A stretch of 64,000 nt of DNA from the NCBI RefSeq assembly GCF_042433915.1, contig NZ_JBHLUN010000003.1:62001-126000 (forward strand), in the 5' to 3' direction. The position numbers were made by a program, and so were the translations under genes. Every line of letters begins with the position of its first letter. Position 1 is the stretch's first letter. The stretch is from Roseomonas elaeocarpi (GTDB lineage: Bacteria > Pseudomonadota > Alphaproteobacteria > Acetobacterales > Acetobacteraceae). Under the pieces are notes generated by a model. It was given only the letters and a program-made list of their open reading frames with translations, did not search any database and was not told the origin of the DNA. Shown piece by piece: positions 9,277-18,256 of this stretch.

Positions 9277-12200
9277 ATGAGTTCCCAGCCCTCCCCCGCG
9301 CGGGCCGAGCCCGCCCCGTTCCGCGACTTCGCCGGGGCGCTGGTGCCCCATTCGCCGCTGCGCGCGGCGATCACCGCAGCCTGTCGCCGGCCGGAGGTGG
9401 AATGCCTGCCGCCCCTGCTCCGGGCCGCGGCGCTTCCGGCAGCGGCGGAGGTGCGGGCGGCCGCCTTGGCCAGCCGCTTGGTCTCGGCGCTTCGCCGCAA
9501 GAAGCGCGGGGGCGGGGTGGAAGCGCTGGTGCAGGAATTCTCGCTCTCCTCGGCCGAAGGCATTGCGCTGATGTGCCTGGCGGAAGCGCTGCTGCGCATC
9601 CCCGACGACGCCACGCGCGACGCGCTGATCCGCGACAAGATCGGCGCGCCGGGGATGGACTGGCGCGCCCATGCCGGCGGCTCCCGGTCGATCTTCGTCA
9701 ACGCGGCGAGCTGGGGCCTGGTGGTTACCGGCAAGCTCAGCGCGACGCACAGCGAGGCGGGCCTGGGCGCCGCGCTGACCCGCCTCGTCGCCCGCGCGGG
9801 CGAGCCGGTGGTGCGTCGCGGCGTCGATCTCGCGATGCGGCTGATGGGCGAGCAGTTCGTCATGGGCGAAACCATCGACGAGGCGCTGCGCCGCAGCCGC
9901 GATGCCGAGCGCCGGGGCTTCCGCTATTCCTACGACATGCTGGGCGAGGCGGCGATGACGGCCGCGGATGCCGAGCGCTACCGCGCCGAGTACGAGCGCG
10001 CGATCCACGCCATCGGCGCGGCCTCCGCCGGGCGCGGCATCGAGGACGGGCCGGGCATCTCGGTCAAGCTGTCGGCGCTGCACCCGCGCTATTGCCGTGC
10101 CCAGCGCGACCGCGTGATGCGGGAGCTGCTGCCGCGCCTGGCCGACCTCGCGGCGCTGGCGCGGCGCTACGACATCGGGCTGAACATCGACGCCGAGGAA
10201 GCGGACCGGCTGGAGCTCTCGCTCGACCTGCTCGAAGCGCTCTGCCACGACGAGCGGCTGGCGGGCTGGAATGGCGTGGGCTTCGTGATCCAGGCCTACG
10301 GGCGCCGCGCGCCCTTCGTGGTCGACTTCGTGGTGGACCTCGCCCGGCGCACCGGGCGGCGGATGATGGTGCGGCTGGTCAAGGGCGCCTACTGGGACAG
10401 CGAGATCAAGCGCGCGCAGGTGGACGGGCTCGAGGACTTCCCGGTCTTCACGCGCAAGGTCCACACCGACGTGAGCTACCTGGCCTGCGCGCGCCGGCTG
10501 CTGGCGGCGCCCGACGCGGTGTTCCCGCAATTCGCCACCCACAACGCCCGCACCGTGGCCGCGATTCATGAGATGGCCGGTCCGGAACGCTGGCAGCCCG
10601 GGCAGTACGAGTTCCAGTGCCTCCACGGCATGGGCGAGCCGCTCTACGAGGAGGTGGTCGGGCACAATGCCCTGAACCGCCCCTGCCGCATCTACGCGCC
10701 GGTGGGTACGCACGAGACGCTGCTGGCCTACCTCGTGCGCCGGCTGTTGGAGAACGGCGCCAACTCCTCCTTCGTGAACCGCATCAACGACCCGGCCGTG
10801 CCGGTGGAGGCGCTGGTGCGCGACCCAGTGGCAGAGGCCGCGTCGCTCCGCCCGGTGGGGCGGCCGCATGACGGCATCGCCGCACCGCGCGCGCTGTTCG
10901 GCGAAGCACGACGCAACTCCGCAGGGTTGGACCTGTCGGATGAGAACCGGCTCGCCGAACTGGCCGGGGTGCTGGCCGCCGGGCGCGCGCCGCTGCACGC
11001 CGTGCCGCTGGTCGTGGGGGGCAAAGGCACGGGCACGTCGCGCGAGGTCCGCAACCCCGCCGACCAGGGGGACCTCGTCGGCACCGTCACCGAGGCCGAC
11101 GCGGCCACGGTGGAGGCCGCGCTGGCCGCAGCGGTAGCCGGCGCCCCCAGCTGGACCGAGACGCCGCCAGCGGAGCGCGCCGCGATCCTGGAGCGGGCCG
11201 CCGCGCTGATGGAGACCGGCTTGCCGGCGCTGCTGGGGTCCATCGTGCGCGAGGCCGGCAAGACCCTCGCCAACGCCGTGGGCGAGGTGCGCGAGGCGGT
11301 GGACTTCCTGCGCTACTACGCGGCGCAGGCGCGCGGCTTCGATGCCGGCACGCACGCGCCGCTCGGGCCGGTGGTCTGCATCTCGCCCTGGAACTTCCCG
11401 CTGGCGATCTTCACGGGCCAGGTCGCGGCGGCACTGGCGGCCGGCAACCCGGTGCTGGCCAAACCCGCCGAGGAAGCGCCGCTCATCGCGTCGCTCGCGG
11501 TGGGTATTCTACGCGAGGCCGGGGTGCCGCCGGCAGCGCTGCAACTGCTGCCGGGCGACGGAACGGTGGGCGCCCAGCTGGTGGCGGATGCGCGGGTGGA
11601 GGGCGTGATGTTCACCGGGTCTACCGCGGTGGCGCGGCTGATCGCGGAGCAGCTCGCCGGCCGGCTCGGTGCCTCGGGACAGCCGGTGCCGCTCGTGGCC
11701 GAGACGGGTGGGCAGAACGCGTTGGTGGTGGACAGTTCGGCGCTGGCGGAACAGGTGGTGGCCGATGTGCTGGCCTCGGCCTTCGACAGTGCCGGGCAGC
11801 GCTGCTCGGCGCTGCGCGTCCTGTGCCTGCAGGAAGAGGTGGCCGACCGGATCCTGTCCATGCTCCGGGGCGCGCTGGCGGAGCTCCGGGTGGGCAACCC
11901 CGATCATCTCGCCACCGATGTTGGGCCAGTGATCTCCGCCGAAGCGCGCGAGAACATTCAGCGGCACATCAACGCGATGGCGGGTTCAGGCCACCCCACC
12001 CACGCGCTGCCTCTGCCGCAGGAATGCCGCGACGGTTTCTTCGTGGCGCCCACGATCGTCGAAATCCACGGCATCGCCGAGCTCCGGCACGAGGTCTTCG
12101 GCCCGGTGCTGCACATCCTGCGCTTCCGGCGCGACGGGCTGGAGGCCCTACTGCGATCAATCAACGCCACGGGCTACGGCCTGACCTTCGGCGTGCATTC

Positions 12201-12939
12201 GCGCCTCGACGAGACGGTGCTGGCCGCCACGTCGCGGGCGGCGGCAGGCAACCTTTACGTCAACCGTAACCTGATCGGCGCCGTGGTGGGCGTGCAGCCC
12301 TTCGGCGGTCACGGTCTGTCGGGCACGGGGCCCAAGGCGGGCGGGCCGCTCTACCTGCGCCGCCTCCTCGCGCGGTGTCCCGCCGCGCCGGACCTGCCTC
12401 CCACGGCGCTCCCCGCCGCGGTGCGGGACCTGACCGACTGGCTGCGCGAGCGCGGCGAGGCGGCGCTGGCGGCGCGCTGCGAAGCACAGGCCGCGGTCTC
12501 GCGCGTCGGGCTTGACTTGGCGCTGCCGGGCCCCGTGGGCGAGAGCAACCGCTATGCGCTGCAGCCGCGCGGCACGGTGCTGTGCCGCGCCGAAACGTGC
12601 GACGGGTTGATGCTGCAATTGGCAGCGGCTTTCGCCACCGGCAACGCGGTCTGCCTGCATCCGGACAGCGAAACGCTGTGGCCGGCTGACGGGCCGGTGG
12701 CCCTGGTGACGCGCGGAGGTGATGCAGCCGGGGCGGATGCTGTGCTGTTCGAGGGCGAAGCGGCGGCGCTGCGGCGATGCTGCCGCGAGGTGGCCGCGCT
12801 GGACGGTGCGATCCGCCCTGTGGTCGCGGCCTCGTTGGAGGCGGATATCCCCTATCTCCTCGACATGCTGCTGCTGGAACGGTCGGTCAGCACCAACACG
12901 GCCGCCGCGGGCGGTAACGCGAGCCTGATGAGCCTTTGA
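9277..12939 (+). CDS. putA: Bifunctional proline dehydrogenase/L-glutamate gamma-semialdehyde dehydrogenase PutA
   Basis: Oxidises proline to glutamate in two steps with FAD and NAD; a peripheral membrane enzyme that feeds quinone. From the ATG at 9277 it has 1220 residues. An alpha-helical arm is followed by the PRODH barrel (about 180-470, with KGAYWDSEIKRAQ from Lys369) and then the aldehyde dehydrogenase domain (about 550-1010). There Glu809 (AETGGQNA) and nucleophile Cys843 (GQRCSA) are intact. About 200 C-terminal residues resemble the extra C-terminal domain of long PutAs. No ribbon-helix-helix DNA-binding domain is present, so it is not self-regulating; the divergent Lrp-type regulator fits that role. 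A frame extending upstream to 9166 overlaps the regulator promoter and is unlikely. Confidence 0.95.
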   Translation: MSSQPSPARAEPAPFRDFAGALVPHSPLRAAITAACRRPEVECLPPLLRAAALPAAAEVRAAALASRLVSALRRKKRGGGVEALVQEFSLSSAEGIALMCLAEALLRIPDDATRDALIRDKIGAPGMDWRAHAGGSRSIFVNAASWGLVVTGKLSATHSEAGLGAALTRLVARAGEPVVRRGVDLAMRLMGEQFVMGETIDEALRRSRDAERRGFRYSYDMLGEAAMTAADAERYRAEYERAIHAIGAASAGRGIEDGPGISVKLSALHPRYCRAQRDRVMRELLPRLADLAALARRYDIGLNIDAEEADRLELSLDLLEALCHDERLAGWNGVGFVIQAYGRRAPFVVDFVVDLARRTGRRMMVRLVKGAYWDSEIKRAQVDGLEDFPVFTRKVHTDVSYLACARRLLAAPDAVFPQFATHNARTVAAIHEMAGPERWQPGQYEFQCLHGMGEPLYEEVVGHNALNRPCRIYAPVGTHETLLAYLVRRLLENGANSSFVNRINDPAVPVEALVRDPVAEAASLRPVGRPHDGIAAPRALFGEARRNSAGLDLSDENRLAELAGVLAAGRAPLHAVPLVVGGKGTGTSREVRNPADQGDLVGTVTEADAATVEAALAAAVAGAPSWTETPPAERAAILERAAALMETGLPALLGSIVREAGKTLANAVGEVREAVDFLRYYAAQARGFDAGTHAPLGPVVCISPWNFPLAIFTGQVAAALAAGNPVLAKPAEEAPLIASLAVGILREAGVPPAALQLLPGDGTVGAQLVADARVEGVMFTGSTAVARLIAEQLAGRLGASGQPVPLVAETGGQNALVVDSSALAEQVVADVLASAFDSAGQRCSALRVLCLQEEVADRILSMLRGALAELRVGNPDHLATDVGPVISAEARENIQRHINAMAGSGHPTHALPLPQECRDGFFVAPTIVEIHGIAELRHEVFGPVLHILRFRRDGLEALLRSINATGYGLTFGVHSRLDETVLAATSRAAAGNLYVNRNLIGAVVGVQPFGGHGLSGTGPKAGGPLYLRRLLARCPAAPDLPPTALPAAVRDLTDWLRERGEAALAARCEAQAAVSRVGLDLALPGPVGESNRYALQPRGTVLCRAETCDGLMLQLAAAFATGNAVCLHPDSETLWPADGPVALVTRGGDAAGADAVLFEGEAAALRRCCREVAALDGAIRPVVAASLEADIPYLLDMLLLERSVSTNTAAAGGNASLMSL

Positions 12940-13169
12940 ACGGCCCCAGGCCGCATCGCGCCTCGGCGCCCGGTTCGGGGCGCGTCATCGCGCAGTGGGA
13001 GGGTCCCGCGTTTCGCCGTTCCCGGGTGGGTGTCGCCACTGGCGGCGTGGCGCGAACGGTCCAACACTGCGAGCCGGAATCGTCCGGGTCGCCCGACCAG
13101 CATCCGAGCCTGGCCGACAGCGATTTCGGGGCTGCTGGCCGCCTTCGTGCAAGAAGCGAGGATCGTCCC

Positions 13170-14339
13170 ATGTTGCGCCGCGAGGCTCTCCTTTCCCTCC
13201 TGCTGCTGGGTAGCCCCTTGAGCAGCCTCGCCGCCCAGGAAGTTCCCTCGCCCGCATCCTGCGGCGCCGGGGCAAGCTGCGCCGGGCGGCTGGTGTTCTT
13301 CGGGACGCTTGGCAACGAGATCCGCGCAGCTCGCTTCAATCCGGCCACGGGCCGGCTGAGCGATCTGGGTATCGTAGCCCAGCTGGAGCGTCCGACCTGG
13401 CTCGTGGGCGGTATGGATGCCGGGACGCTCTACGCCGTCAGCGAAACCGGCAACGACGGCCGGAGCGAGGCCACGGTTCACAGCTTCGCCGTGGACCCGG
13501 CCACCGGGCACTTGAGCGAGCGCAACGCGGTGGGCTCGGGTGGCGGTGGGGCGACGCACCTCGCGCTCGATCCGGCTTCGCGAACACTGTTCGTGGCCAA
13601 TTTCGGGACCGGCCACGTCAGCGCGCTGCCGGTCGAGGAGGACGGCCACCTGGGCGCGGCGGCCTCGCGGCAGCAGGACCGGGGCACGGGGCCGAAGCCG
13701 CGGCAGCACAGCGCCCACGCCCATGGCGTCACGGTCGCGCCCGGCGGACGCTTCCTGCTGGTGCCCGATCTCGGCGCCGATCGGGTCTTCGTGTACCGCT
13801 TCGACCCGGCGACGCGGGCGCTCACGCCGCATGACCCACCCTGGGAAACGGTCGAGGCCGGCAGCGGGCCTCGGCACCTCGTGTTCTTCCCCGACGGCCA
13901 CTTCGCCTTCTTGGACAGCGAGCTGACCGGCGAAGTCACGGTGTTCCGCTGGGATGGCGGGCTGGGCCGGCTGCACCGGGTGGAAACCCGCTCCACCTAC
14001 GCCGCCGGCACGGAAGGCGATCGGAGCGCTGCCGAGATCGCCAGCTCGGCGGATGGCCGGTTCCTTTACGTGTCCAACCGTCGTGCCGCGGACGAGATCG
14101 TGGTGTTTCGCGTGGACGCCGCGAGCGGCGCGCTGAGCGAGGTGCAGCGTCTCGGCAGCGGTGGAACATCGCCCTGGAGCTTCACGCTGGCACCGGGAGG
14201 GCACTGGATGCTGGTGGCCAACGTGGAGTCCGGCTCGGTGGAGGTGCTGCGCGTCGACCCCGTGACCGGCAGGCTGGAGAGCAGCGGAAACCGCTTAGTG
14301 GTGCCGAAGCCCACCAACGTCACCTTTCTGCCGGGCTGA
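13170..14339 (+). CDS. Exported lactonase-family (YkgB/Pgl-like) seven-bladed beta-propeller
   Basis: Protein of 389 residues starting with a Sec-type signal peptide (MLRREALLSLLLLGSPLSSLAAQ, predicted cleavage near residue 22), so periplasmic. The rest shows repeated blade signatures: FNPATGRLSDLG, FAVDPATGHLSERN, LALDPASRTLFVANF, VTVAPGGRFLLVPD, ASSADGRFLYVSN and FTLAPGGHWMLVAN. This pattern is that of the 6-phosphogluconolactonase/carboxy-cis,cis-muconate cyclase propeller family. The cytoplasmic members hydrolyse 6-phosphogluconolactone; the substrate of exported ones is unknown. The ATG at 13170 immediately precedes the signal peptide; the longer upstream frame overlaps putA and has no signal peptide. 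A hairpin follows the stop. Confidence 0.8.
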   Translation: MLRREALLSLLLLGSPLSSLAAQEVPSPASCGAGASCAGRLVFFGTLGNEIRAARFNPATGRLSDLGIVAQLERPTWLVGGMDAGTLYAVSETGNDGRSEATVHSFAVDPATGHLSERNAVGSGGGGATHLALDPASRTLFVANFGTGHVSALPVEEDGHLGAAASRQQDRGTGPKPRQHSAHAHGVTVAPGGRFLLVPDLGADRVFVYRFDPATRALTPHDPPWETVEAGSGPRHLVFFPDGHFAFLDSELTGEVTVFRWDGGLGRLHRVETRSTYAAGTEGDRSAAEIASSADGRFLYVSNRRAADEIVVFRVDAASGALSEVQRLGSGGTSPWSFTLAPGGHWMLVANVESGSVEVLRVDPVTGRLESSGNRLVVPKPTNVTFLPG

Positions 14340-14356
14340 GACCGGCGAAAGACCTG

Positions 14357-14383
14357 GACCGCCCGTGCGAGCGCGGGGCGGTC
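14357..14383. terminator. Hairpin between convergent lactonase and SDR genes
   Basis: Arms GACCGCCC (14357-14364) and GGGCGGTC (14376-14383) with an 11-base loop. Pairing continues imperfectly outward to AAAG and CTTT. It starts 18 bp after the lactonase stop. Confidence 0.5.
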
Positions 14384-14485
14384 ACGGGCTTTGGCGCCGC
14401 CCTGGCGGTGCGGCGTACCGGCGCGATGCTTCGCCGGGTGCAGGCGCGCCCGGCGGTGCGGCCGCCGCGGTTCAACTTCCGTGGC

Positions 14486-15256
14486 TTAACCCTGCGCCTC
14501 GCGGGCGCGGCGGACCCTCTCGTTCAGCTCCGTCAGGGTTTCGCCGAAGCGATGCTCCGCTTCCGCGGTGCGCAGGGGTTTCACGCGCTCCACCAGGATC
14601 TCGGGCGGCGTCGACTGCTGTGCGAAGAGGGCCATCACCTCGTCGATGAACTCCTCCAGCGGCTGATAGCCGGAGCGCGTGGACTGTCCGGGCGTCAGGT
14701 CGGTCTGCACGGCGGGCGGCGCCAGCTCGATCACCTCGACCTTGTTCTTGAGCGCCTCGCGCAGGCTGACGGTGTAGGAATGGATCGCGGCCTTGGTGGC
14801 ACAGTAGGTCGGCGTTGCCACCAGCGGCACGAAGGCCAGGCCGGAGGTCACGTTCACGATCGCCGCGTCCGCCTGCGCCGTGAGGTGGCCGATCAGCGCG
14901 TCGGTCATGCGGATGGGGCCGAGGAGGTTGGTGGTGATCGTCGCCTCGGCGTCGCCGAGGTCGCGCCCTTGGTCCAGCGCCTCGAAGCGCATGATGCCCG
15001 CGTTGTTGATCAGGACGTTGAGCGCCGGGTTCTCGGCAAGGACCCGGCGGGCGAAGTCCGCGACGCCTTCCGCGCTCTCGACGTCGAGCACCATGGCGCT
15101 CATGCGGGGACGGCCGGCAATGGCCTGCTCCAGCGCCTCGCGCCGACGACCGGCCACAATCACGCTGTTGCCGAGGTCGTGGAAGCGCTGGGCCAGGGCC
15201 GCGCCGATGCCGGAGCCGCCGCCGGTGATCAGGATGGTGTTGCCGGTCTGCTTCAT
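14486..15256 (-). CDS. Short-chain dehydrogenase/reductase, DltE-like
   Basis: Classical SDR of 256 residues, cytoplasmic. It has the cofactor motif TGGGSGIG (residues 11-18), NNAG (84-87) and the catalytic triad Ser138, Tyr151, Lys155 (YCATK). The second half (APPAVQTDLTPGQ) resembles DltE-type oxidoreductases, whose substrate is not known in Gram-negatives. The gene is divergent from an HxlR regulator with 106 bp between starts, the usual layout for an SDR controlled by HxlR in response to electrophiles or aldehydes. Such regulation is inference. Confidence 0.85.
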   Translation of the reverse strand: MKQTGNTILITGGGSGIGAALAQRFHDLGNSVIVAGRRREALEQAIAGRPRMSAMVLDVESAEGVADFARRVLAENPALNVLINNAGIMRFEALDQGRDLGDAEATITTNLLGPIRMTDALIGHLTAQADAAIVNVTSGLAFVPLVATPTYCATKAAIHSYTVSLREALKNKVEVIELAPPAVQTDLTPGQSTRSGYQPLEEFIDEVMALFAQQSTPPEILVERVKPLRTAEAEHRFGETLTELNERVRRAREAQG

Positions 15257-15362
15257 GCGGTGGTGCTTTCCTCGGGTGACTGTGCGGCACTATCTGTGCG
15301 GTCGCGATCGGCGGGAAAGAAGGCACCCGAGAGAATGAGACTTACCCAGTGGAGAGTGTCGC
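15257..15362. promoter_or_regulatory. Divergent SDR/HxlR promoter region with a direct repeat
   Basis: The 106 bp between the SDR and HxlR starts contains an exact eight-base direct repeat, CTGTGCGG at 15280-15287 and again at 15294-15301, spaced 14 bp start to start. HxlR proteins act as dimers on repeated half-sites in such divergent regions, so this is a candidate site for the neighbouring regulator. I see no confident -35/-10 pair. Confidence 0.4.
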
Positions 15363-15809
15363 GTGTCCGCCCCGCCCTTTGACGACCAGGCCATCACCCG
15401 AGCGCGCCGGACGGCGCAGCGGCCATCGCCGGCCGAGGTTGATCCGAAGGTCGTGGCCCTGGTCACGCAGTTGATCGGGCGCGTCGCCGACAAGTGGACC
15501 ATGCTGACCCTGGAGGTGCTGGAGGAGCACGGCGAGCAGCGCTTCACCCAGCTGGCGCGACGGGTCGACGGCATCAGCCAGAAGATGCTGACCCAGACCT
15601 TGCGGCAGATGGAGCGCGACGGGATGGTGTCGCGGCGGGTGCACGCCGTGGTGCCGCCGCGCGTGGACTACCGGCTCACGGAACTCGGCGCCGGGTTGGG
15701 GGCGGCTTTCTGCGGCGTGTGGATCTGGGCCGAGGAGAACCTGCTCCGGGTAGAGGCGGCGCGGCGGGCCTTCGACGAGCGTGCCGGCGAGGCGGCCGGG
15801 GACCGGTAG
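15363..15809 (+). CDS. HxlR-family winged-helix transcriptional regulator
   Basis: Regulator of 148 residues beginning with GTG. After about 30 variable residues comes the HxlR core: VTQLIGRVADKWTMLTLEVL (about 38-57), the recognition region QRFTQLARRVDGISQKMLTQTLRQMERDG and the wing VVPPRVDYRLTELGAGL. The N-terminus contains no sensing cysteine. It is divergent from the SDR gene and most likely regulates it. A nine-base-pair hairpin lies 36 bp beyond its stop. Confidence 0.85.
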   Translation: MSAPPFDDQAITRARRTAQRPSPAEVDPKVVALVTQLIGRVADKWTMLTLEVLEEHGEQRFTQLARRVDGISQKMLTQTLRQMERDGMVSRRVHAVVPPRVDYRLTELGAGLGAAFCGVWIWAEENLLRVEAARRAFDERAGEAAGDR

Positions 15810-15844
15810 GGGCGTTCCGCGGCACGTCGGCCGAAAACGCCAAC

Positions 15845-15865
15845 GGCCGGGACGGGGTCCCGGCC
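15845..15865. terminator. Strong hairpin between convergent HxlR and small membrane protein genes
   Basis: Arms GGCCGGGAC (15845-15853) and GTCCCGGCC (15857-15865) are perfectly complementary around a three-base loop, and CTTGAT follows shortly on the plus strand. It would serve the two converging genes. Confidence 0.6.
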
Positions 15866-15944
15866 GGCGTCTTGATCCGCTGGCGCCAGGCCGCGGGGTG
15901 ATCCTTTGGAGCTGCCGGCCCTTCCGGCCGCAGCGCCCGCTTCC

Positions 15945-16160
15945 TCAGGCCACCACGCCCAGCGTGGGCAGGCGGTCGGACTGGGTGCGGCGCTCCAGCA
16001 TCACGAGGCCGCCCACGAGCATCAGGCAGGCCGACAGGCTGCCGATGGCAACGGGCAGCGCGACGTCCTGGCTGTTGGCCAGGTTGCCGAGCAGGGTCAC
16101 CACGTTGGCCAGGATCACGGCGAAGCCGGTGAAGACCAGGGCGAGGGCGAAGCGGTTCAT
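15945..16160 (-). CDS. Small two-helix membrane protein, unknown function
   Basis: Predicted protein of 71 residues with two hydrophobic segments: residues about 4-27 (ALALVFTGFAVILANVVTLLG) and 33-54 (ALPVAIGSLSACLMLVGGLVML). A short charged tail (ERRTQSDRLP) follows. A good ribosome binding site (CTGGAGG) sits seven to ten bases before the ATG, which supports the gene despite its size. I recognise no family. It is divergent from the amino-acid-type ABC receptor gene, with 244 bp between the starts. Confidence 0.6.
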   Translation of the reverse strand: MNRFALALVFTGFAVILANVVTLLGNLANSQDVALPVAIGSLSACLMLVGGLVMLERRTQSDRLPTLGVVA

Positions 16161-16404
16161 ACTGTGCCTCCAGGGGGGCGGAGAAGCTTGGGCGCGGAAG
16201 CTGGGTTGCTTCCTGCTTCATGGGTAGGAAACACCCCGCTCACGGCATCACGGGGTCGTTATCGTGGCGCAAATGAGGCATTTTGCCCGGCGGTGTCCCA
16301 CTTGGCGGTCGTGGCAGTGGCAGCCATCCATCACCCATCGCCATTGCACGCTTCTTGCTGGCAAGGTGGCACCTCGATGCCGACCGGAGCCTGAGTCCCT
16401 TCCC

Positions 16405-17313
16405 ATGCGTTCCTCCCCGCCTGCCGCCCGCCGCCGCCCAATCCTGCTTGCCCTGGCCCTGCCCTTGCTGGCCGCCGGCATTACCCTGACGGTCGTGGCG
16501 CCGGCGGGCACCGCGTTGGCCCAGGCGCCCGCCGCCTCGGGGCAGCCGCTGCGCACCGCGGTGGACGGGACCTTCGCGCCGCACGCCTTTCCGAAGCTCG
16601 ACGGCGGGGTGCAGGGCTTCAACGTGGACCTGTTCACCGAGGTGGCGCGCCGGCTCGGCCGTCCGATCACCGTCGACAGCGCGTCCTTCTCGGGGCTGGT
16701 GCCGGCGCTGAATGCCGGGCGCTACGACTTCATCGCCGCACCGGTGACGGTGACGCCGGAGCGCGCCGAAAGCCTGCTCTTCACCGAGGGCTACCTCTAC
16801 ACCGAGTTCCAGTTCGGCATCCGCCAGGGCTCGGCGCCGATCACCTCGCTGGCCGACATCAAGGGCAAGGTCATCGCGGTGAACAAGGGCTCGGCCTATG
16901 ACGCCTGGGCGCAGGCCAACAGCGAGAAGCTGGGCTTCACCTTCCAGACCTACGACACCAACCCGGACGCGGTGCAGGCGGTGATCTCGGGACGGGCCTA
17001 TGCCGTGTTGGCAGGCAACACGGTGGTGAAGTACGCGGCATCGCGCCAGCGGCAGCTGGTGCCCGACTACGTCATCAAGGAAACCCGCGCCCACTGGGCC
17101 GCGCCCTTCCGTCGTGACGAGGTGGCGCTGCGCAACCAAGTCGAGGACGCGCTGGAATGCATGAAGCGCGACGGCACCGTGGCCAAGCTGAGCGAGAAGT
17201 GGTTCGGCTCCACCCCCGCCAAGGATGACGCCGAGAACACGCCCTTCCCGGGTTACGGCGTGCCGGGCCTGCCGGGCTACGACCCGACACCGCACGAGCC
17301 GCACTGCGGCTGA
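16405..17313 (+). CDS. Polar amino-acid-type ABC transporter substrate-binding protein
   Basis: Periplasmic receptor of 302 residues (SBP_bac_3 family). A long signal peptide runs from residue 1 to about 40 (RRRPILLALALPLLAAGITL, ending in ALA-Q). The body has the family landmarks LRTAVDGTFAPHAF near the mature N-terminus, GFNVDLFTEVARRLG, GLVPALNAGRYDFIAAPVTVTPERAESLLFTEGYL and the second lobe from ADIKGKVIAVNKGSAYDAW. The ATG at 16405 is the first in-frame start adjoining the signal peptide. Two permease genes follow after 256 bp, but no ATPase gene is in the operon, so it must borrow one. The ligand is unknown. Confidence 0.88.
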   Translation: MRSSPPAARRRPILLALALPLLAAGITLTVVAPAGTALAQAPAASGQPLRTAVDGTFAPHAFPKLDGGVQGFNVDLFTEVARRLGRPITVDSASFSGLVPALNAGRYDFIAAPVTVTPERAESLLFTEGYLYTEFQFGIRQGSAPITSLADIKGKVIAVNKGSAYDAWAQANSEKLGFTFQTYDTNPDAVQAVISGRAYAVLAGNTVVKYAASRQRQLVPDYVIKETRAHWAAPFRRDEVALRNQVEDALECMKRDGTVAKLSEKWFGSTPAKDDAENTPFPGYGVPGLPGYDPTPHEPHCG

Positions 17314-17539
17314 GGCGACTGGGTGACGGGCGAGGCGGCGGCGCCTGTCCACCCCACCCACCCTGCTGCGTCACCGCGAGGCCGTGCTACTTCTCCGGGG
17401 GGGCGACGTGGCCATTGCCGAGCGACCGTTGCCCCGCGTCCGGCCGAATGACGTGGCGCCGCCCGCGCGCGGCTGCGGTCGCTCGCAGCACCTGTTGCGC
17501 GGGGTGCCCTGCCCCGTTCCGCGCTGACCCTGATCGGAT

Positions 17540-17554
17540 GGGACGTTCCGTCCC
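17540..17554 (+). repeat. Small hairpin just before the first permease gene
   Basis: GGGACG (17540-17545), TTC, CGTCCC (17549-17554) forms a six-pair stem with a three-base loop, ending 15 bp before the permease start. Hairpins between receptor and permease genes often stabilise the receptor message and lower permease expression. That role here is inference. Confidence 0.4.
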
Positions 17555-17569
17555 GCGAGTGAGCTGACC

Positions 17570-18253
17570 TTGGATTCCGGCTTCGTTTTCTCGTTCCTGA
17601 ACCCGCGCGTCGCGGCCCAGTACTGGCCAGCCGTGGCGGGCGGATTCGCGCTGACCGTGGCGCTGGCGGCGCTGATCGTGGTGACAGGCCTCGCCGCCGG
17701 GCTGATCCTGGCTGTAGTGCGGGCGCTGCGCATCCGCGTGCTGAACTGGGCCATCATCTTCGCGGTGGACCTGCTGCGAGCGCTGCCGCCGCTGGTGATC
17801 CTGGTGCTGCTGTACTTCGGCCTGCCCTCGGCCGGGCTGTCGCTGTCCGGCTTCTGGGCAACCTGGCTGGCGCTGAGCCTGGTGCTGGCCGCCTTCGCCG
17901 AGGAAATCTTCTGGGCCGGCATCACCGCGGTGCCGGAAGGACAGTGGGACGCGGCGCGGGCGCTGGGGATGCGCTTCATGCCGGTCCTCCTGCTGGTGGT
18001 GCTGCCGCAGGCGGTGCGGATGGTGATCCCGCCACTGACCAACCGCACCATCGCCATCACCAAGGGCACGGCGCTGGCCTCGGTGGTGGGCGTGTCGGAG
18101 ATCCTGGGTGCATCGCAGTCGGCCATGTCCTTCTCGGCCAACCCGACGCCGCTGACACTGGGGGCGATCGCCTACGCGATCCTGTTCCTGCCGGTGGTGG
18201 GCGCCGGACGCTGGATCGAGCACCGCTTCACCCTGCGCGGGCGGCGGAGCTGA
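17570..18253 (+). CDS. Polar amino-acid-type ABC transporter permease (HisM/GlnP family)
   Basis: Inner-membrane subunit of 227 residues starting with TTG. About five membrane helices are visible. The coupling (EAA) loop reads GQWDAARALGMRFMPVLLLVVLPQAVRMVIP, near residues 123-155, and would contact an ATPase. Residues DLLRALPPLVILVLLYFGLP are the typical helix 2-3 signature of this family. It precedes a second, related permease by three bases, so the pair forms a heterodimer. No ATPase gene follows. Confidence 0.85.
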   Translation: MDSGFVFSFLNPRVAAQYWPAVAGGFALTVALAALIVVTGLAAGLILAVVRALRIRVLNWAIIFAVDLLRALPPLVILVLLYFGLPSAGLSLSGFWATWLALSLVLAAFAEEIFWAGITAVPEGQWDAARALGMRFMPVLLLVVLPQAVRMVIPPLTNRTIAITKGTALASVVGVSEILGASQSAMSFSANPTPLTLGAIAYAILFLPVVGAGRWIEHRFTLRGRRS

Positions 18254-18256
18254 GGC

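Noticed and set aside
9145..11355. Long minus-strand open frame (736 codons) opposite putA
   Set aside because: It is a shadow of putA in a G+C-rich genome: histidine/arginine/glutamine-rich, no known domain, and it overlaps the Lrp-type gene promoter.
16367..16380. Sigma-54-like promoter (TGGCAC then TGC) upstream of the ABC receptor
   Set aside because: The conserved GG and GC are separated by nine bases, not the required ten, and no enhancer-binding regulator is near.
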